NCBI RefSeq assembly: GCF_001039355.2
Contig: NW_019775824.1
Span: 762,832-826,831 of the forward strand
Direction of reading: 5' to 3'
From: Lingula anatina
Taxonomy: Eukaryota; Brachiopoda; Lingulata; Lingulida; Lingulidae
DNA length: 64,000 nt
This document shows positions 27,301 to 39,561 of the stretch, in pieces (within the stretch, counting starts at the first letter, position 1; each line of letters starts with the position of its first letter). Under the pieces are notes generated by a model that ran no database searches, was not told the origin of the DNA, and was given only the letters and a program-made list of their open reading frames with translations. Both the position numbers and the translations under genes were made by a program.

Positions 27301-29846
27301 TAGAAGTGTGTTGCTGTGAAAACTTTCAAATCGATGATACCACATTTAGTTTGGCAGAAGCCAACCGAGAGACTTCACGGCCATAACCCAGTGCATTTGC
27401 CTATAGCCAGTGCTGCTTTTGTTGAAACCAGGTTTCATGGTGTGCATGGCTCTTTGAAGTGGTCATCCAATGGCTGTGGTTTTATCTAGCTAGTATGTTT
27501 CTTAATGTGTGCACATAACAGTTTTATGTTGAATGCAGTTTTTTTTTCACATATTTTAAGACATCAGTTAAATGTTTAAGAAGGGTTTGTTTTGTTTAAA
27601 GTGTTTTATTGATTTTTTCAGACGTGTACTTCAAGAAAGGGGGTTGATGGGAGGAATTGGGTAAGTATTGAATTTGGTCTACTTTATGAATTTTCTCCAT
27701 TATTCCAGCAAGCTATAAATAGAACTTTTTTTAAAGATGTGAGCATTGAACATGTGAATTAATGGCTTTTAAGTGATCCTGTGTCAGTTGATGGTAGACT
27801 AATGATGTTATTTCATTCACAGGGGAATTTGATATCTATACACTCTGTGTTAGAGAAAGGGAGTTTCTCCATGCTGGATAGAAAAAAAGGCTTTTTTATT
27901 TAATTAAAATACTCAAAATACATAAATATGTGCACATGCTATGACTGAGAATGATGTAATGGTCTCTGTGTAAATGTATGGGCAGGGCAAGAGTATCTTT
28001 GCATAATGCTTTGATTTTACTGAACATTTATCGTGGAATTTTGAGTTTGTCCCCAATGAAATTGCTTCCTTAACCTAGAAAGCAATCTGTTGGAAAGCAG
28101 TGACTCACAGGTTCTCATACAGTTATGTGTATAGATTGCACATTCTGCTAAAAAGCAGGATGACTGTTCTCTAGGTAGACATTTTAACTTTAATGGCATA
28201 TGGAGAGAATCGGATTTTATTATCATTCATTTGTGGTTTCATGTCCATGATTTACAGTCATATCTCAGTATTATAGGTCCTTTTTTCTGTCTATTCTAGT
28301 GAAGATCCAATGGAGAGTTACCACAACAATTCCACCCATTCTGGGGCAGGAAATTACGCTAACTATTCACAGATGAATTCATCCTATGGAGATGAGCCTT
28401 ACAGAATGGCCAATGGACCATCCAGTTATGACCCCTACCGGAGTGGCTCCCCCCACGGGTCACATGCATCATATCATAGTGGAGGACAGCCATATCCACA
28501 GGTAATACAATAATACCCCGGAAAATACACTGATACTTGATATGTATGGAAAATTAGGCACCAGTTTTTTTCCCCTGGAAAAAATTCATGAGAAGTTAAA
28601 ACCTTGTGTGCCAGTATATGCGGGTCTGTTTATAACATTCTGTCATCTTGAATTGGCTGTTATAGTCAAACTAAAACCAAATCTCTGCGTGATATTGTGG
28701 ACTAATGGTTCAAAGAGATTCTGTATTTTTTTGCATTTCTTAAGCAAAGATTGTTTAATCAAGAACCTTTTTATTGGACTGAATGTGCTTCTAGTTTTCT
28801 TTAGACTGAGTGGTTTATTTTGTAATCTGTCCATCATACACTAAATGCTGCTGAGAAAAGTTCATTTTGAATTTTTACTGCAGAAGAAATCAATATGGAG
28901 CTTATTACCCCTGAGAAATAAAAACACTAAGAATAAGAATCATCTGGTTATATCTAGTGTTTAGAAATTTATTATGATGGAAAACAGGTTGGATATTTTG
29001 AATTTATTAAAAGATTGACTTTGGGGATATATCTTGAGTGAATCTAGAGTTTGAACATTTATTTGAAAGGAAAGTTGTCAGTTATTTTGGGCATATTGAA
29101 AAGTCCTTGTTGGGGAAGTAGTGGAGTTAAAACTTCAGTTTATGTATATGTGTGTGTAAATATTTACAGATGTCTGGTACAAAGATTGCGTCAGTGAGAG
29201 GTCCAGGGTCAGTTGGTTCCTATCAGAACGATGAGCGCACATCAAATTACACCAACTACACAGCCTTGCAGCACCCTCCACCATCACCAGGAAGCCAGGA
29301 CAGAGGAACGCCAACAAACTATGGACCAAGGTTCACTTCTGAGACAGATCCTTACTACTCCAATAATGATTACTATGATCATTATCATCCGCTTAGGTAG
29401 CTGGCTTTTTGTTCTATCCCACCATGAGATATGCTGTACTATGATAATTTTATTGAAATATTTCCATATTCAGAAACCACAATCATTATTCTACTTTTGC
29501 ATCACACTTTAAATGTCACTGTCATCCTGTTATTTTTGGAAGTAAATGCAGAATAGTTATTGTTTCATCACTGCATGCTCTGATATCAGTTGAAATCTTG
29601 ATAGCAGTCATCACATCAGAGAAGATCTGTCTTGCTCAACTTACCTTGGCACAAAGAATCTTTCTTGTTTGCTGGAAAAAACCCAAGGATATTGCATTCT
29701 GTTGATCTATGAAGACTGACATGGTGGGATATATCGGCCATGTTGCCATCTTTGTTTGTCAGCTTGTGTTGTCTTGGGGATTCTCCATTAAGCCAGTGTA
29801 GTTCAGTTGGGACAGAGGACACCTTTTATGGCAATAGCTGCACGCT

Positions 29847-29909
<63 letters not shown>

Positions 29910-29960
29910 TATTTATATTTATATTTTTTATTTAATATTATTATTATTATTTATTATTAT

Positions 29961-30002
<42 letters not shown>

Positions 30003-33000
30003 GCTTTATTGGCTTTGTGCAATATGGACTTTTAAGCTTTGAGAATTGTTTCCTGATTTTCAAAAAAGGGAGGCGGGGCTGGAGTTTGCTTGGTAGGGGT
30101 AATCCTGTTTGTATTGTGCTGTCTGCTTGCATGCACTTGCGTTGGAATTTGGCACACACATACATTTCTGTATGGTGTTAATGATCACTGTATGCTGAAA
30201 AAGTTGGTCTGAAGTCTGTTAATAAACACTGTTTGAATGGCTAATGGCTGGGGTATATGTTGGGAAAAGGGCTGTAAAATACAGCAGTTGTGCTTCATTG
30301 ATGAAATGTCATTTAAAATTGTATTGTGTGCTTTTAAATTTTTCCATGTTTGATGGTGTCTCTAGGATGGTGAACTCAAGTTTGTGTATTTGTGTTTGCA
30401 TAATTGACTGACAAATTAAAGAGAAAAAACAAAAAAATTAAACATTTGATCACCATTTAGATTTTTAATGTATTAAATAACTGTGTCGTGCATGCTTTTC
30501 TTTACACTTACAAACTGAAGAAATTTTTTTTTAATTTGGGTAAAATACTTTAAGCTGAAAAATGCAATAAAACCAAACTTGCTGATAAACAAACAAATAA
30601 TTTACATATTTTGATGAATAATTTTGTTTGACATTGCAGAGATAATGAGCCAAGTCATTATAATGGACCAAGTCACCCCCCTGATAATTATGATGACCGG
30701 TATGGAGAGATTCCACAAGGCAACAGCAGTTATGCTAACCTGCCACCACTAGATGAAAACAGAGGAGACTATTATAGACCTCCTCATGATGACAGTTATG
30801 TGAACTATCCCCCTTTAAATGAAGATCAGTATAGTGACCGTGGTGGGGGACATGGCTATGGTAATAGGCCTGAAGAGGATTACAGGAGGACCCCTGTGGA
30901 TCAGGATTACAGGCAGAGTCCCCTGCATGACAGGGGGAATGATTATCCCGAGTCTGGACCTAGGGACCCCCAGTACATCCTCAATGAGGACAGACCCCCT
31001 TTAGATGATGGTCAGTACCAGAGTGACCCATACAATGACAATATGTATCCTCGCAGAGATGACCAAGAAGACCCCTCACAGTTCAGGCCACGTTATGATG
31101 ATGATCGTTATGGAGAGCCATACAGAGATCAGGATGACCAGTACAGGGGACCATATGTGGATGATGACCAGTACCCTCCTGATGACAGCAGAGAAGGACC
31201 ACATCACATTCCAGGTGGCTACCCACCAAGAGAGGAAGACCATTATCCTGTGCCATTGGAGCAGGGCCGTTACACCATCCCTCCAGAAGATGATGACAGG
31301 TATGGAGGTCCTATGCCTGCACACCTGCCCCCAAGGGAGGACCCAGTGGAAGAGGATCCGTACAGGAAACCACATGTGGAGGAAGATCCTTACAGTAAAC
31401 CAATGAAGGGTAATTATGGCCATCCGCTGGGCAGTGACTCCTACTACCCTCCACATGATGAGGATGTGTCCAGTGACCATCCTGTGGATACCTCTTTCCA
31501 AAGAAACCTTGGACCAGAGGACAGATACAGGACACCATCTCCTGGGGGCAGTGGGAGTGACAGAAATGGTAGGTATTTTTCTAAATATGTTTCTGACATC
31601 CTGCCTTATTTTTATCCTACAGTCTGCTCTCTCCTAATCATTTTTCTTTTACAAGCATGTGAGTCATTCAAGATTTTGAACAATTAAATTAACTTGGATG
31701 ACAGAAATTTTATTTGCCTTTTCTGAATTCTGCAGGGCCTCCTGGCTACCCACCTGATGACCTGGCAAGACAAGCAGCATACCCAGTCCAGGGGGGCAAC
31801 TATGACCCCAGGCGGTCTCCATCTATAGACAGCCAAACTAGGGACAGGTGGAGGAACCCAGATCTTCCAGAGGTGATAGATTTCCTTGGACACCCTAATG
31901 ATGCTATCAAAGCTAATGCTGCTGCCTACTTGCAGCACCTGACATACATGGATGATCCACTGAAAGGGAAGACAAGGTAAGATTGATCTGTGAAAGACTT
32001 ACTGTCAAAAAAGGCATTAAGGAGAAAAGTAAGTGTTTGAAGTTAATTTTGGACAATTGTTTTGCAGCTAGCTTTTTATTCATCTCCACAATTTTAGGGT
32101 ATGTAGGTTTCTCAAATTTGTAAAAGGCTTAGCTTTATGATACTCTGGTTTATCAGTGAAAAAATGAAAAAAAAATATTTGGAAGAGTTGTGATGCATTC
32201 CTATAATTTTCTTATTTTCCAGGGCTCTTGGAGGAATCCCAGCTCTGGTTGAGTTGTTGAACATAGAGATTCCAGAAGTTCACAGAAATGCCTGTGGAGC
32301 ACTTCTCAATCTGTCCCATGGCAAGGCTAATAATGAAAATAAGGTAGGTGGATCAGGGAACTGGGGGAGGGGGTGTTAGTGGGATGAAATATGTACTATT
32401 TAATTTTATTTCAATATTATATAGTCTTAGTCCTGGTATTTGTGATGTAAGCCAATTTCATGCATCAGAAATGATTAGCTTTCTATGTATTCTGAAAACC
32501 ACATCTGTTGACATGCAGGCTGTATATGTTACAGGGATAGCTTGAATTGACTTGTATTTAATACTTTTTGTACTCTTCCAGAGAGCAATAAAGAATGCAG
32601 GGGGCATCCCAGCTCTAGTGAGGCTACTGAGGAGGACACCAGATAATGATGTCAGGGAACTTGTATCAGGAATAATTTGGAATCTTTCATCTTGTCAGGT
32701 ATGCATTTTTTTCTGTCTTAAAAACAAAACGTCATTAAAAACATCATCAATTTTAAAGAAAATAGATGTCACTAATGCTTTTTGTGATCATTATCATATA
32801 GAGTTTTTATATTAAAGAAGTGAATAACTTTGGTCATGACACTTTCAGGATCTGAAGAGGGCAATCATAGATGATGCCTTGACAGTAATAGTGAATACAG
32901 TGGTGATCCCACAGTCAGGTTGGGAGAAAAATGTTGACACCGAAGACAGCAAGCCAAAAGACATCTACTGGTCTACTGTGTTCAGAAATGCTAGTGGGAT

Positions 33001-36000
33001 TCTAAGGTAAATAGTACTCTGCTCTGAATTTCCCTTATCTGTAAGAAATAACAGCCATCTCTCCACTATATCAGCTTCATTGTGTAATTCATAGGTTAAA
33101 TACATATTAAGTGTTTTGTCACACAAATGCAATGAATTTTTAACAAAGACATGCTGAATAATACATGTATTGCTTATACATGATTTTCCTTGAAGTAGAA
33201 TGCATACCTGAAGATATAATTTGATGGAAGCCTGTTTTATGGAGCATTTATTGTAATAGGATTCATTACATCTGGAAAGCATGTTTTATATTTCTTTTAT
33301 GATATTTCAGAAATGTAAGCTCAGAAGGTGATTATGCCAGGAAAAAGTTACGAGAATGTGAAGGTCTAGTTGACTCCATACTGTATCTACTTAGGGCGGC
33401 TATTGGGAAAAATGATATTGACAACAAATCTGTGGAAAATTGTGTCTGTGTCTTGAGGAATCTTTCCTTCAGATGCCAAGAAGTAGAGGATCCAGATTTT
33501 GCCAGAAAGAGGACGCTGCAGAGACAGCAACAACAGCAAGGTTTGTATACCACCTTACATAATGATTGTTAAAAGTAAGTTGAATCTAATCAAATTCTTA
33601 AAGAATTGTGGAGTGATCTGCTTTAAAAATGATCTAAAAACATATTCAACACTTATGTATAATCATATTTAACTTTTTTTAAGAATCCGTGTCTTGCTTT
33701 GGGGGTAAAAAGAAAAAAGAGCCTTTCAAGCTGGACAACAGAGGGCCCAGTGGGCCTTATTCAAGGTAAAAGCATGACATCAAAATAATTGCAAATGTAA
33801 TTTATTGACTTAAAAAGCAGCAGCAAAACAGTGAACTGCATTGTTGCACTTGACCTAGTAAAATCAACACATCTTATTTTCTGCTCACTTCACGTTATTT
33901 AAGATGTCTTAACATAGGCAGACATCCACTAAGCAGTTACAATCAACATTGCGATTAATATCTGTTTTAACTTATTTTCAGGCCCAGAACAGACCCAGTA
34001 AGGGGCATGGAGTTACTGTGGCAACCAGAAATAGTGCATGTGTACCTGCCTCTGTTATCAGACTGTTCTAATCCTGAGACCCTAGAGGCAGCAGCTGGTG
34101 CCATACAGAACCTGTGTGCCTGTGACTGGCAGGTAGGTGACAGCTCATTATATTGGAACTTCAGTGACATAGATATAACATCTAAATTAGAGGTTTCTTC
34201 TTCAGTAAGCTCTCTAGGGTTCTTGTCTCTTTACCTTGTAGGAAATTTAGGGTTATATTCAGATTGCTAAGATTGAAATATTTGATATTAACTCTATTCT
34301 TCTTATATTTAGCCATCTATTGACATAAGAGAGAAAGTGCGTAAAGAGAAAGGGTTACCTATCATAGTGGAGTGTCTGGGCATAGAGGCAGACAGAGTGG
34401 TGTCTGCTGCTGCCATAGCTCTCAGGAACCTGGCACTGGATACAAGAAATAAAGAATTAATAGGTAGGAAATGTTTTTATTGTTATTATTACTTTCAATG
34501 ATGATTTCCGTTTTTGTTTTGAAATGTTTTAACTTAACAATACATGTGCTCAGTTTGTGTTTCATCTAGATATGGAAAGTTTGATGTAGTGTTAACAATA
34601 TATGTATTCAGTTTGTGCCTCAGCTAGAAATGAAAAGTTAAGTGTTATATGTCATAAGGCACTTTTCATTGTCTCATTAATGCATAAATATTTATACAAA
34701 GTTCAGTTAAATGTCTATAATGTACCGTTTATTTTTAGGCAAGTATGCCATGCGTCAGCTTGTGATGAAGTTGCCACCAGATGGGATGTTAAAGGAAGGC
34801 CCTCCCAGTGATGACACAATAGGTGCTGTCATAGCAACGCTGCATGAAGTCATACGAGGAAGCTCGGTTTTTGCTCAGTAAGTTGCTTTCTAATGAGTAG
34901 TATGTTATGTACATAATTTATTTCAGACTGCTTCTAGTGTCTAGTTTGAAAGGACACAAAATTGCCTGACATATTTATATTTCTTTCACAAAGATAGGTA
35001 ACGAAAATTATGTTTGATTAGAATTATTTTTTTTACTTAGGTCTCTTCTTCATGAAGGTGGGGTGAAGAGATTAATGCAGATTAAGAGCTCCAGGGGAAG
35101 ATATAATGAAAAAGTCATGAAATTTACTTATGCAGTAAGTATGACGTATTTATTTTGTGAATATCAAAACTGATTGTTTGGATATCTTCAAGTGTTAATT
35201 TTTGTTTTTATTCTGATGCAAAAACTTTGAATGTGAATTGAGTTTCATCCCTGTGTGTAAAGGATTTCTTTTATGCAAGTTAAATTTTTACTTTCCTTGC
35301 AGATCCTTAATTTAATGTGGCAGTTTAGCGAACTGAAAGTAGAGTATAAAAAGAATGGATGGAAGGAGCAACATTTTGTCACAAAAACGCCAAAGTGAGT
35401 AAAATAACTTATAGGCCTAAACAACTCCTTGATTTTTTCAGTTTTTCTTGCGAGTCTTATAATGTTTTCAAGGATTATGATATCACAGAAAAAAGACTAC
35501 CATATATCTTGTTTTTATTTGGTTGTTATGTCAGTTTCAGCAAATAATATTATTTGGTAAATGTCATTATACTAAACATTGAAGTCAGTAATATTATAAG
35601 TCAGTAGTATCACAAATAAATATAAATATTAAAGGTATTCAGCATTGATTTACTTTTTTTGCTCAGATAATGTACCTTTATATTTCTGTTTACATATTTT
35701 TCCCCTCCAGGAGTCCCCTCCATGGCAGTCCAAACAACACATTAAGTCGCCCTATGAGTGACCAGAGTGGTGTGAGCTCAGGTTACAGGGACCAGACCCT
35801 GCCCCCAGTCAGCAGGCAGCCTAACAGGCAGGAGTTCCCCTCCAGTCCTGAGCAGGACAGATACAGACCACATGATAGGAAGGTGAGCACATTATAGTGG
35901 ATGTTGATATTTTATATGCTGTTGGTATTACTTCCTTTAAGTTTATGATATCTAGGATGAAAGTGAAGCTCTTTTACTTTTTATGACATGGACACCAAAC

Positions 36001-36614
36001 AAAAATGTTGACAGGATAAGAAAACTTGTAATAGTAGTTTTATTTTTTGGCCAATAGCCATAGTTCTCTCTGGAATCTAAATGCTGTTTTCACTCCAGCA
36101 GCCAGAACACATCCCTATGAATGATATTCACCGAGGCCAGTCTGGAGGCTATGCCACCATAGACAACTCTCACAGGGGACATGGCAATTACAGAGAGGAT
36201 AGGCTTGACTATGGAAGAGGACCACTGGTCAGTCGGATTGATATCAGGAAAATTTAGATGTGGCACATTTTCACATTTTAGATTGGATGATTTTAAATAT
36301 TTATTGTAAAGGTTTACGATTGATAAAATGTCTTTTCCCTAAAATTTGCTTGATTGTTTGTCACTTTCCTTCAGTATGATAAGCACAATGTTTTGTTTTA
36401 TTTCTTCATGTAGGGCCAGCAGCCACAGCCTTTAGAACAACCTCGAGAGCCTCTGTATGCACAAGTGGACAAGAGAAGTAAGCGACGTTCGGAAATAGAT
36501 TCATCCCAGCGCAGTCTCTTGCAGGACGATGTCAATGTCAGTTTTGGTGGCCATAGCAACCATGTACGGCTAGACAGTAGTGGAGGCGGAGGAGGGGCAG
36601 ACTCCTGGGTGTAG
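24369..36614 (+). CDS. CTNND2: Delta-catenin (p120-catenin family, CTNND2/ARVCF/PKP4 type)
   Basis: 22 coding exons, about 1290 residues: 24369-24479, 24740-24811, 25349-25521, 26862-26903, 27622-27660, 28300-28501, 29170-29396, 30640-31568, 31736-31976, 32223-32343, 32582-32698, 32849-33006, 33311-33540, 33684-33765, 33982-34132, 34313-34463, 34739-34877, 35041-35134, 35303-35394, 35711-35882, 36099-36227 and 36414-36614. Phases join throughout. Residues 27-61 form a coiled coil ([26 protein letters not shown]). A long Tyr/Pro/Asp-rich region follows. Armadillo repeats run from about residue 635 to 1125 ([57 protein letters not shown]), with the basic [10 protein letters not shown] insert. 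The C-terminus is ADSWV, a PDZ ligand found in CTNND2, ARVCF and PKP4 but not CTNND1. The family binds the juxtamembrane tail of classical cadherins, stabilises them and regulates Rho GTPases. Invertebrates usually have one such gene, so the symbol marks the subfamily only. Confidence 0.93.
29846..29912. repeat. (TTTA)n microsatellite
   Basis: About 16 tandem TTTA units in the intron between exons 29170-29396 and 30640-31568 of delta-catenin, decaying into TTTATA and TTATTA runs to about 29964. Confidence 0.95.
29965..30001. repeat. Poly(T) tract
   Basis: 37 consecutive T after TTATTATTATTAGC. It could be the A-tail of a minus-strand retroelement, but no body of such an element is recognisable next to it. 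Confidence 0.9.
30640..31568 (+). CDS. Delta-catenin exon 8: Tyr/Asp/Pro/Arg-rich low-complexity segment
   Basis: The 929-bp exon is several times longer than its neighbours and codes about 310 residues dominated by Tyr, Asp, Pro, Arg and Glu. Short degenerate repeats such as [19 protein letters not shown] and [18 protein letters not shown] recur. It precedes the armadillo repeats, where vertebrate relatives carry tyrosine phosphorylation sites. The repeats themselves are not something I recognise from a named domain. Confidence 0.85.
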
Positions 36615-38480
36615 ACACCTCTATGAAGCCATACAGGGATATGCTGTGGGTTATAATAAGTCGAATTACTATCCTCAGCCTGTAAGAGATACTGCATATC
36701 AGGCTACCTCTATGCCATCTTAACTTATCTTCTGCTTACTGACAGAACTATTGTCCTAGAAGAATCATGTGCTTACACTGAGAATTGGGCTGAAGTGGCA
36801 AATAGTGTGCTCTTTGGTGTCAGGAATTCAAAAACTGGAACACAGGAACTGATGCTGCTCGGCACAAAAAGAATAAGAAAGAGGAAATGTTACTGGTATG
36901 AAGAACTACTGTGTTTTCACTAAAGTCAAAAAGGAAGAAATTGATGATAAATGCTATTGAACATTGCACAGTCAGTTGTCTGTATTATCAAGTACAGAGT
37001 ATAACCCAAACTTTTCCAGCCTGGGGGATACATTGGTATGCATAAAGGGTTAAATTTCAATAACCTGCTGAGATGAAACTCTATATTAATTGCATTACAA
37101 CTCAGCGTCCAGTAATCTCAAGGATGAATTTGAAATGTAAATAGTGTGTACTTAGCTATGAATTGATACTATGTAGAGCTAATACAATCGATGGGGACTT
37201 GAAACGGGAATACTGCCCAACTGGATGAGGTTTATTCATCATAGTTAATTGATTGATGCAGTTAAATCATCCTCCCTGCTTGTCTGTTTTGTAGACCTTA
37301 TTTAATAATCATAAAACCATTTTGCCTTGTCTAATATGTGGATAGTGCTTCTCTTGTCTCATGCAGTATGGTTAGGGGTGGCTACAGCACCACAGAGGTG
37401 TAGTGAATCTTACATATTTATATAGACCCTGCATATTCATACTGTTGCAGAACTTAATTGGTACACATGTGAAATATGAAAATCACACACCTTTTTTATT
37501 ATTATTATGCAGGCAGTGTATATAGAAATACAATCATTTTCTGATTGTAATTTTTATCTATTTAATCTGCTCACTACATATCACAATTAATGCTATAATT
37601 GTAGATATATGTGCCTGGAAATGGGATCTGTTGTTCAGTGATTGAATGCAGCATGATAGAAAAAGAGTCCCACCACTTTCTTTTTACAAATATTTAATGC
37701 AAAAGAAGCATGTAAAACACAAGAGATTTAATGCACTTTGGTACATCAATACAAAACCTAGATGTTGCACTTCTGTACAGGAAATCATGTGTATGTATAT
37801 ACTAGTAACCATTGAACTACACAAGCAAAGTGCAACTTTTCACAATCAAAAATTGAGAAATGTTTCAGTGTGTCGTGAGAAACACATGGATCCACATTTC
37901 ACTGGGATGGTATATCGTGATTATCTTGTAGAAGTGTCATAGATACCCCGTTTTTGTATAAGGGACCCCAAGGGCCAGATACTGTTTAATAGTCATGTCC
38001 ATTGTAAGTCTATTACAAAATTGCTTGCAAAGCATTGAGTAGACTTATATTTCAAGATTCATTTTTTTACTTCTGTGCACGTATATATATAGAGCCAATT
38101 TGTTATTCATATTCGAGGTTCTTTTGGGAAATAACTAAAAGTAGAAGATGGCTAGATAAATTTGAAGCAGCATCCTGCCAAGTATATCTTCACCATTATC
38201 CAATATTTTCATTCAGCTAATCATATCAGCTTAATGGCAAGGGAGACTAAGGTGATCACTGGTTCATTTCATTCGGTTTCAGTAAACATTTCTGAATATC
38301 AGAGCATATAATTCAATTCTAGGGATATTGGGGTGCACTTTTTGTACAGAGCTAGAACTTTTTATTAGCCAAGAGACTTCCTAGCGGATATATTGTATAA
38401 TTAAGTTTTACATATCAGGCTATTGTATCTATTAAAAGCAAGCGTGTTTGACAATAAAAGTATCTTTATCTATGAAACGC
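36615..38480 (+). other. 3' UTR of delta-catenin
   Basis: About 1.85 kb of non-coding sequence directly after the TAG at 36612-36614. The best polyadenylation signal is AATAAA at 38453-38458 within TTGACAATAAAAGTATC. Base composition changes after this point (more CG). Confidence 0.6.
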
Positions 38481-39482
38481 GTTGGATATTTTAGTGTTAC
38501 CGCAAAGGTATGAGTATGTGACCCACAAGCCTTTGCCTCGGAGGGGGCAATATTGAATTTCAACTACTATAAAAGCGCTCTTGTTGCTGACATTTATCGT
38601 TGTGTCGTCGCATGAACCGCTCACAGTCTTCTCATAAAAGGAATATATTCTCTTGCGGAAAATACTATTTTACTGCTATGGCAACCACTGATGAAGACTA
38701 TAATCGCACCATAGCGGGTTCTTTTTGCAAGCTGCGATAAAAGATTTTACAAAGGATCTGGAAAGATATAAATCATTCGCCCAGATACATCATTTTGCAT
38801 CCAATTAGCCGTGGGAATGATTTCAGAGTACTTGCAGCTAAGCACTCAAAACTCAATTTCTTTCGAGTGAAACAAAATGCAGATAAAGATGCGTCTCTGT
38901 AAATGTCATGAGTCGAGATTCAAATATTGATGAAATGTATCCCGCTTCACGAACGAGGTTTTCTATGAAACCTTGTTCTATAACGTAACAACTTGTTATA
39001 CTAAGTGAGGTAAAACGACCCTCGTATAGTGAAGCGACTGTGCTATAGAGCTTTGATCTTTGCCATTCTACCGAACGCTTGCCCGCGTGAGCATGCGCCA
39101 GGTGAGCTATTAAGGTGGAGAGTTCAGCGCAATCACAGTGGAATGTGACTGCTGACTTCCATACAAATACACATATATCACTGCTCGATTAGCATGACGT
39201 GCTAGGTGTATTTTTGGGAAGGGTGGATTAATCTGTTTCTCTCTACTCTCACTATCTCAGGTAATAGTAGCCTCGACTTAGGACTGCGAGTTGCGGTTTA
39301 GATTTCTGGGTCACCTCAGGAAGGTGATTACGGAGTTACCACACGGATGGATGCTGCACACTTGTGTCATAAGAAGGAGGATATTATATATACTTTAACT
39401 ATTGAATATGTCGTAGAAAGGGACTCCAGCAAACCGTATGATATCTCAGCAACGTGTGGGAACCTTCAGAGCCACATAAACA
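38481..39482 (+). promoter_or_regulatory. Upstream region and 5' UTR of the SRCR receptor gene
   Basis: There is a TATA-like box, TATAAAAG, at 38568-38575. An acceptor-like ctcactatctcag ends at about 39261, so the start-codon exon could begin near 39262 after an upstream leader exon. An ATG at 39347 opens a 64-codon frame that runs past the receptor start at 39483 in another frame, making an overlapping upstream ORF if it is in the mRNA. The transcription start cannot be fixed. Confidence 0.3.
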
Positions 39483-39561
39483 ATGTATTTGGTGTCGATT
39501 TGTATTCTTCTCATTGTGATCGCTCTCCACTGTGCTGATGTGGGGGCACAGACACCGACAG
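39483..39561 (+). CDS. Signal-peptide exon of the SRCR receptor
   Basis: ATG at 39483 begins MYLVSICILLIVIALHCADV followed by GAQTPT, a hydrophobic core with a likely cleavage site after GA. The exon ends ACA G before gtgagt, phase 1, matching the phase-1 acceptor of SRCR1. The next exon is about 2 kb away and I see no further SRCR domain between them. Confidence 0.85.

Noticed and set aside
29740-30165. Open frames across the TTTA/T-tract region
   Set aside because: Low-complexity translation of a microsatellite and a homopolymer.
30819-31637. Several alternative-frame and antisense open frames over delta-catenin exon 8
   Set aside because: They arise from the low-complexity Tyr/Asp-rich coding repeat; only the frame continuous with the armadillo exons has phase and domain support.
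38676-38742. Short ORF starting MATTDEDYNRT upstream of the SRCR gene
   Set aside because: It stops within about 20 codons and has no splice donor in a suitable place; no known protein recognised.
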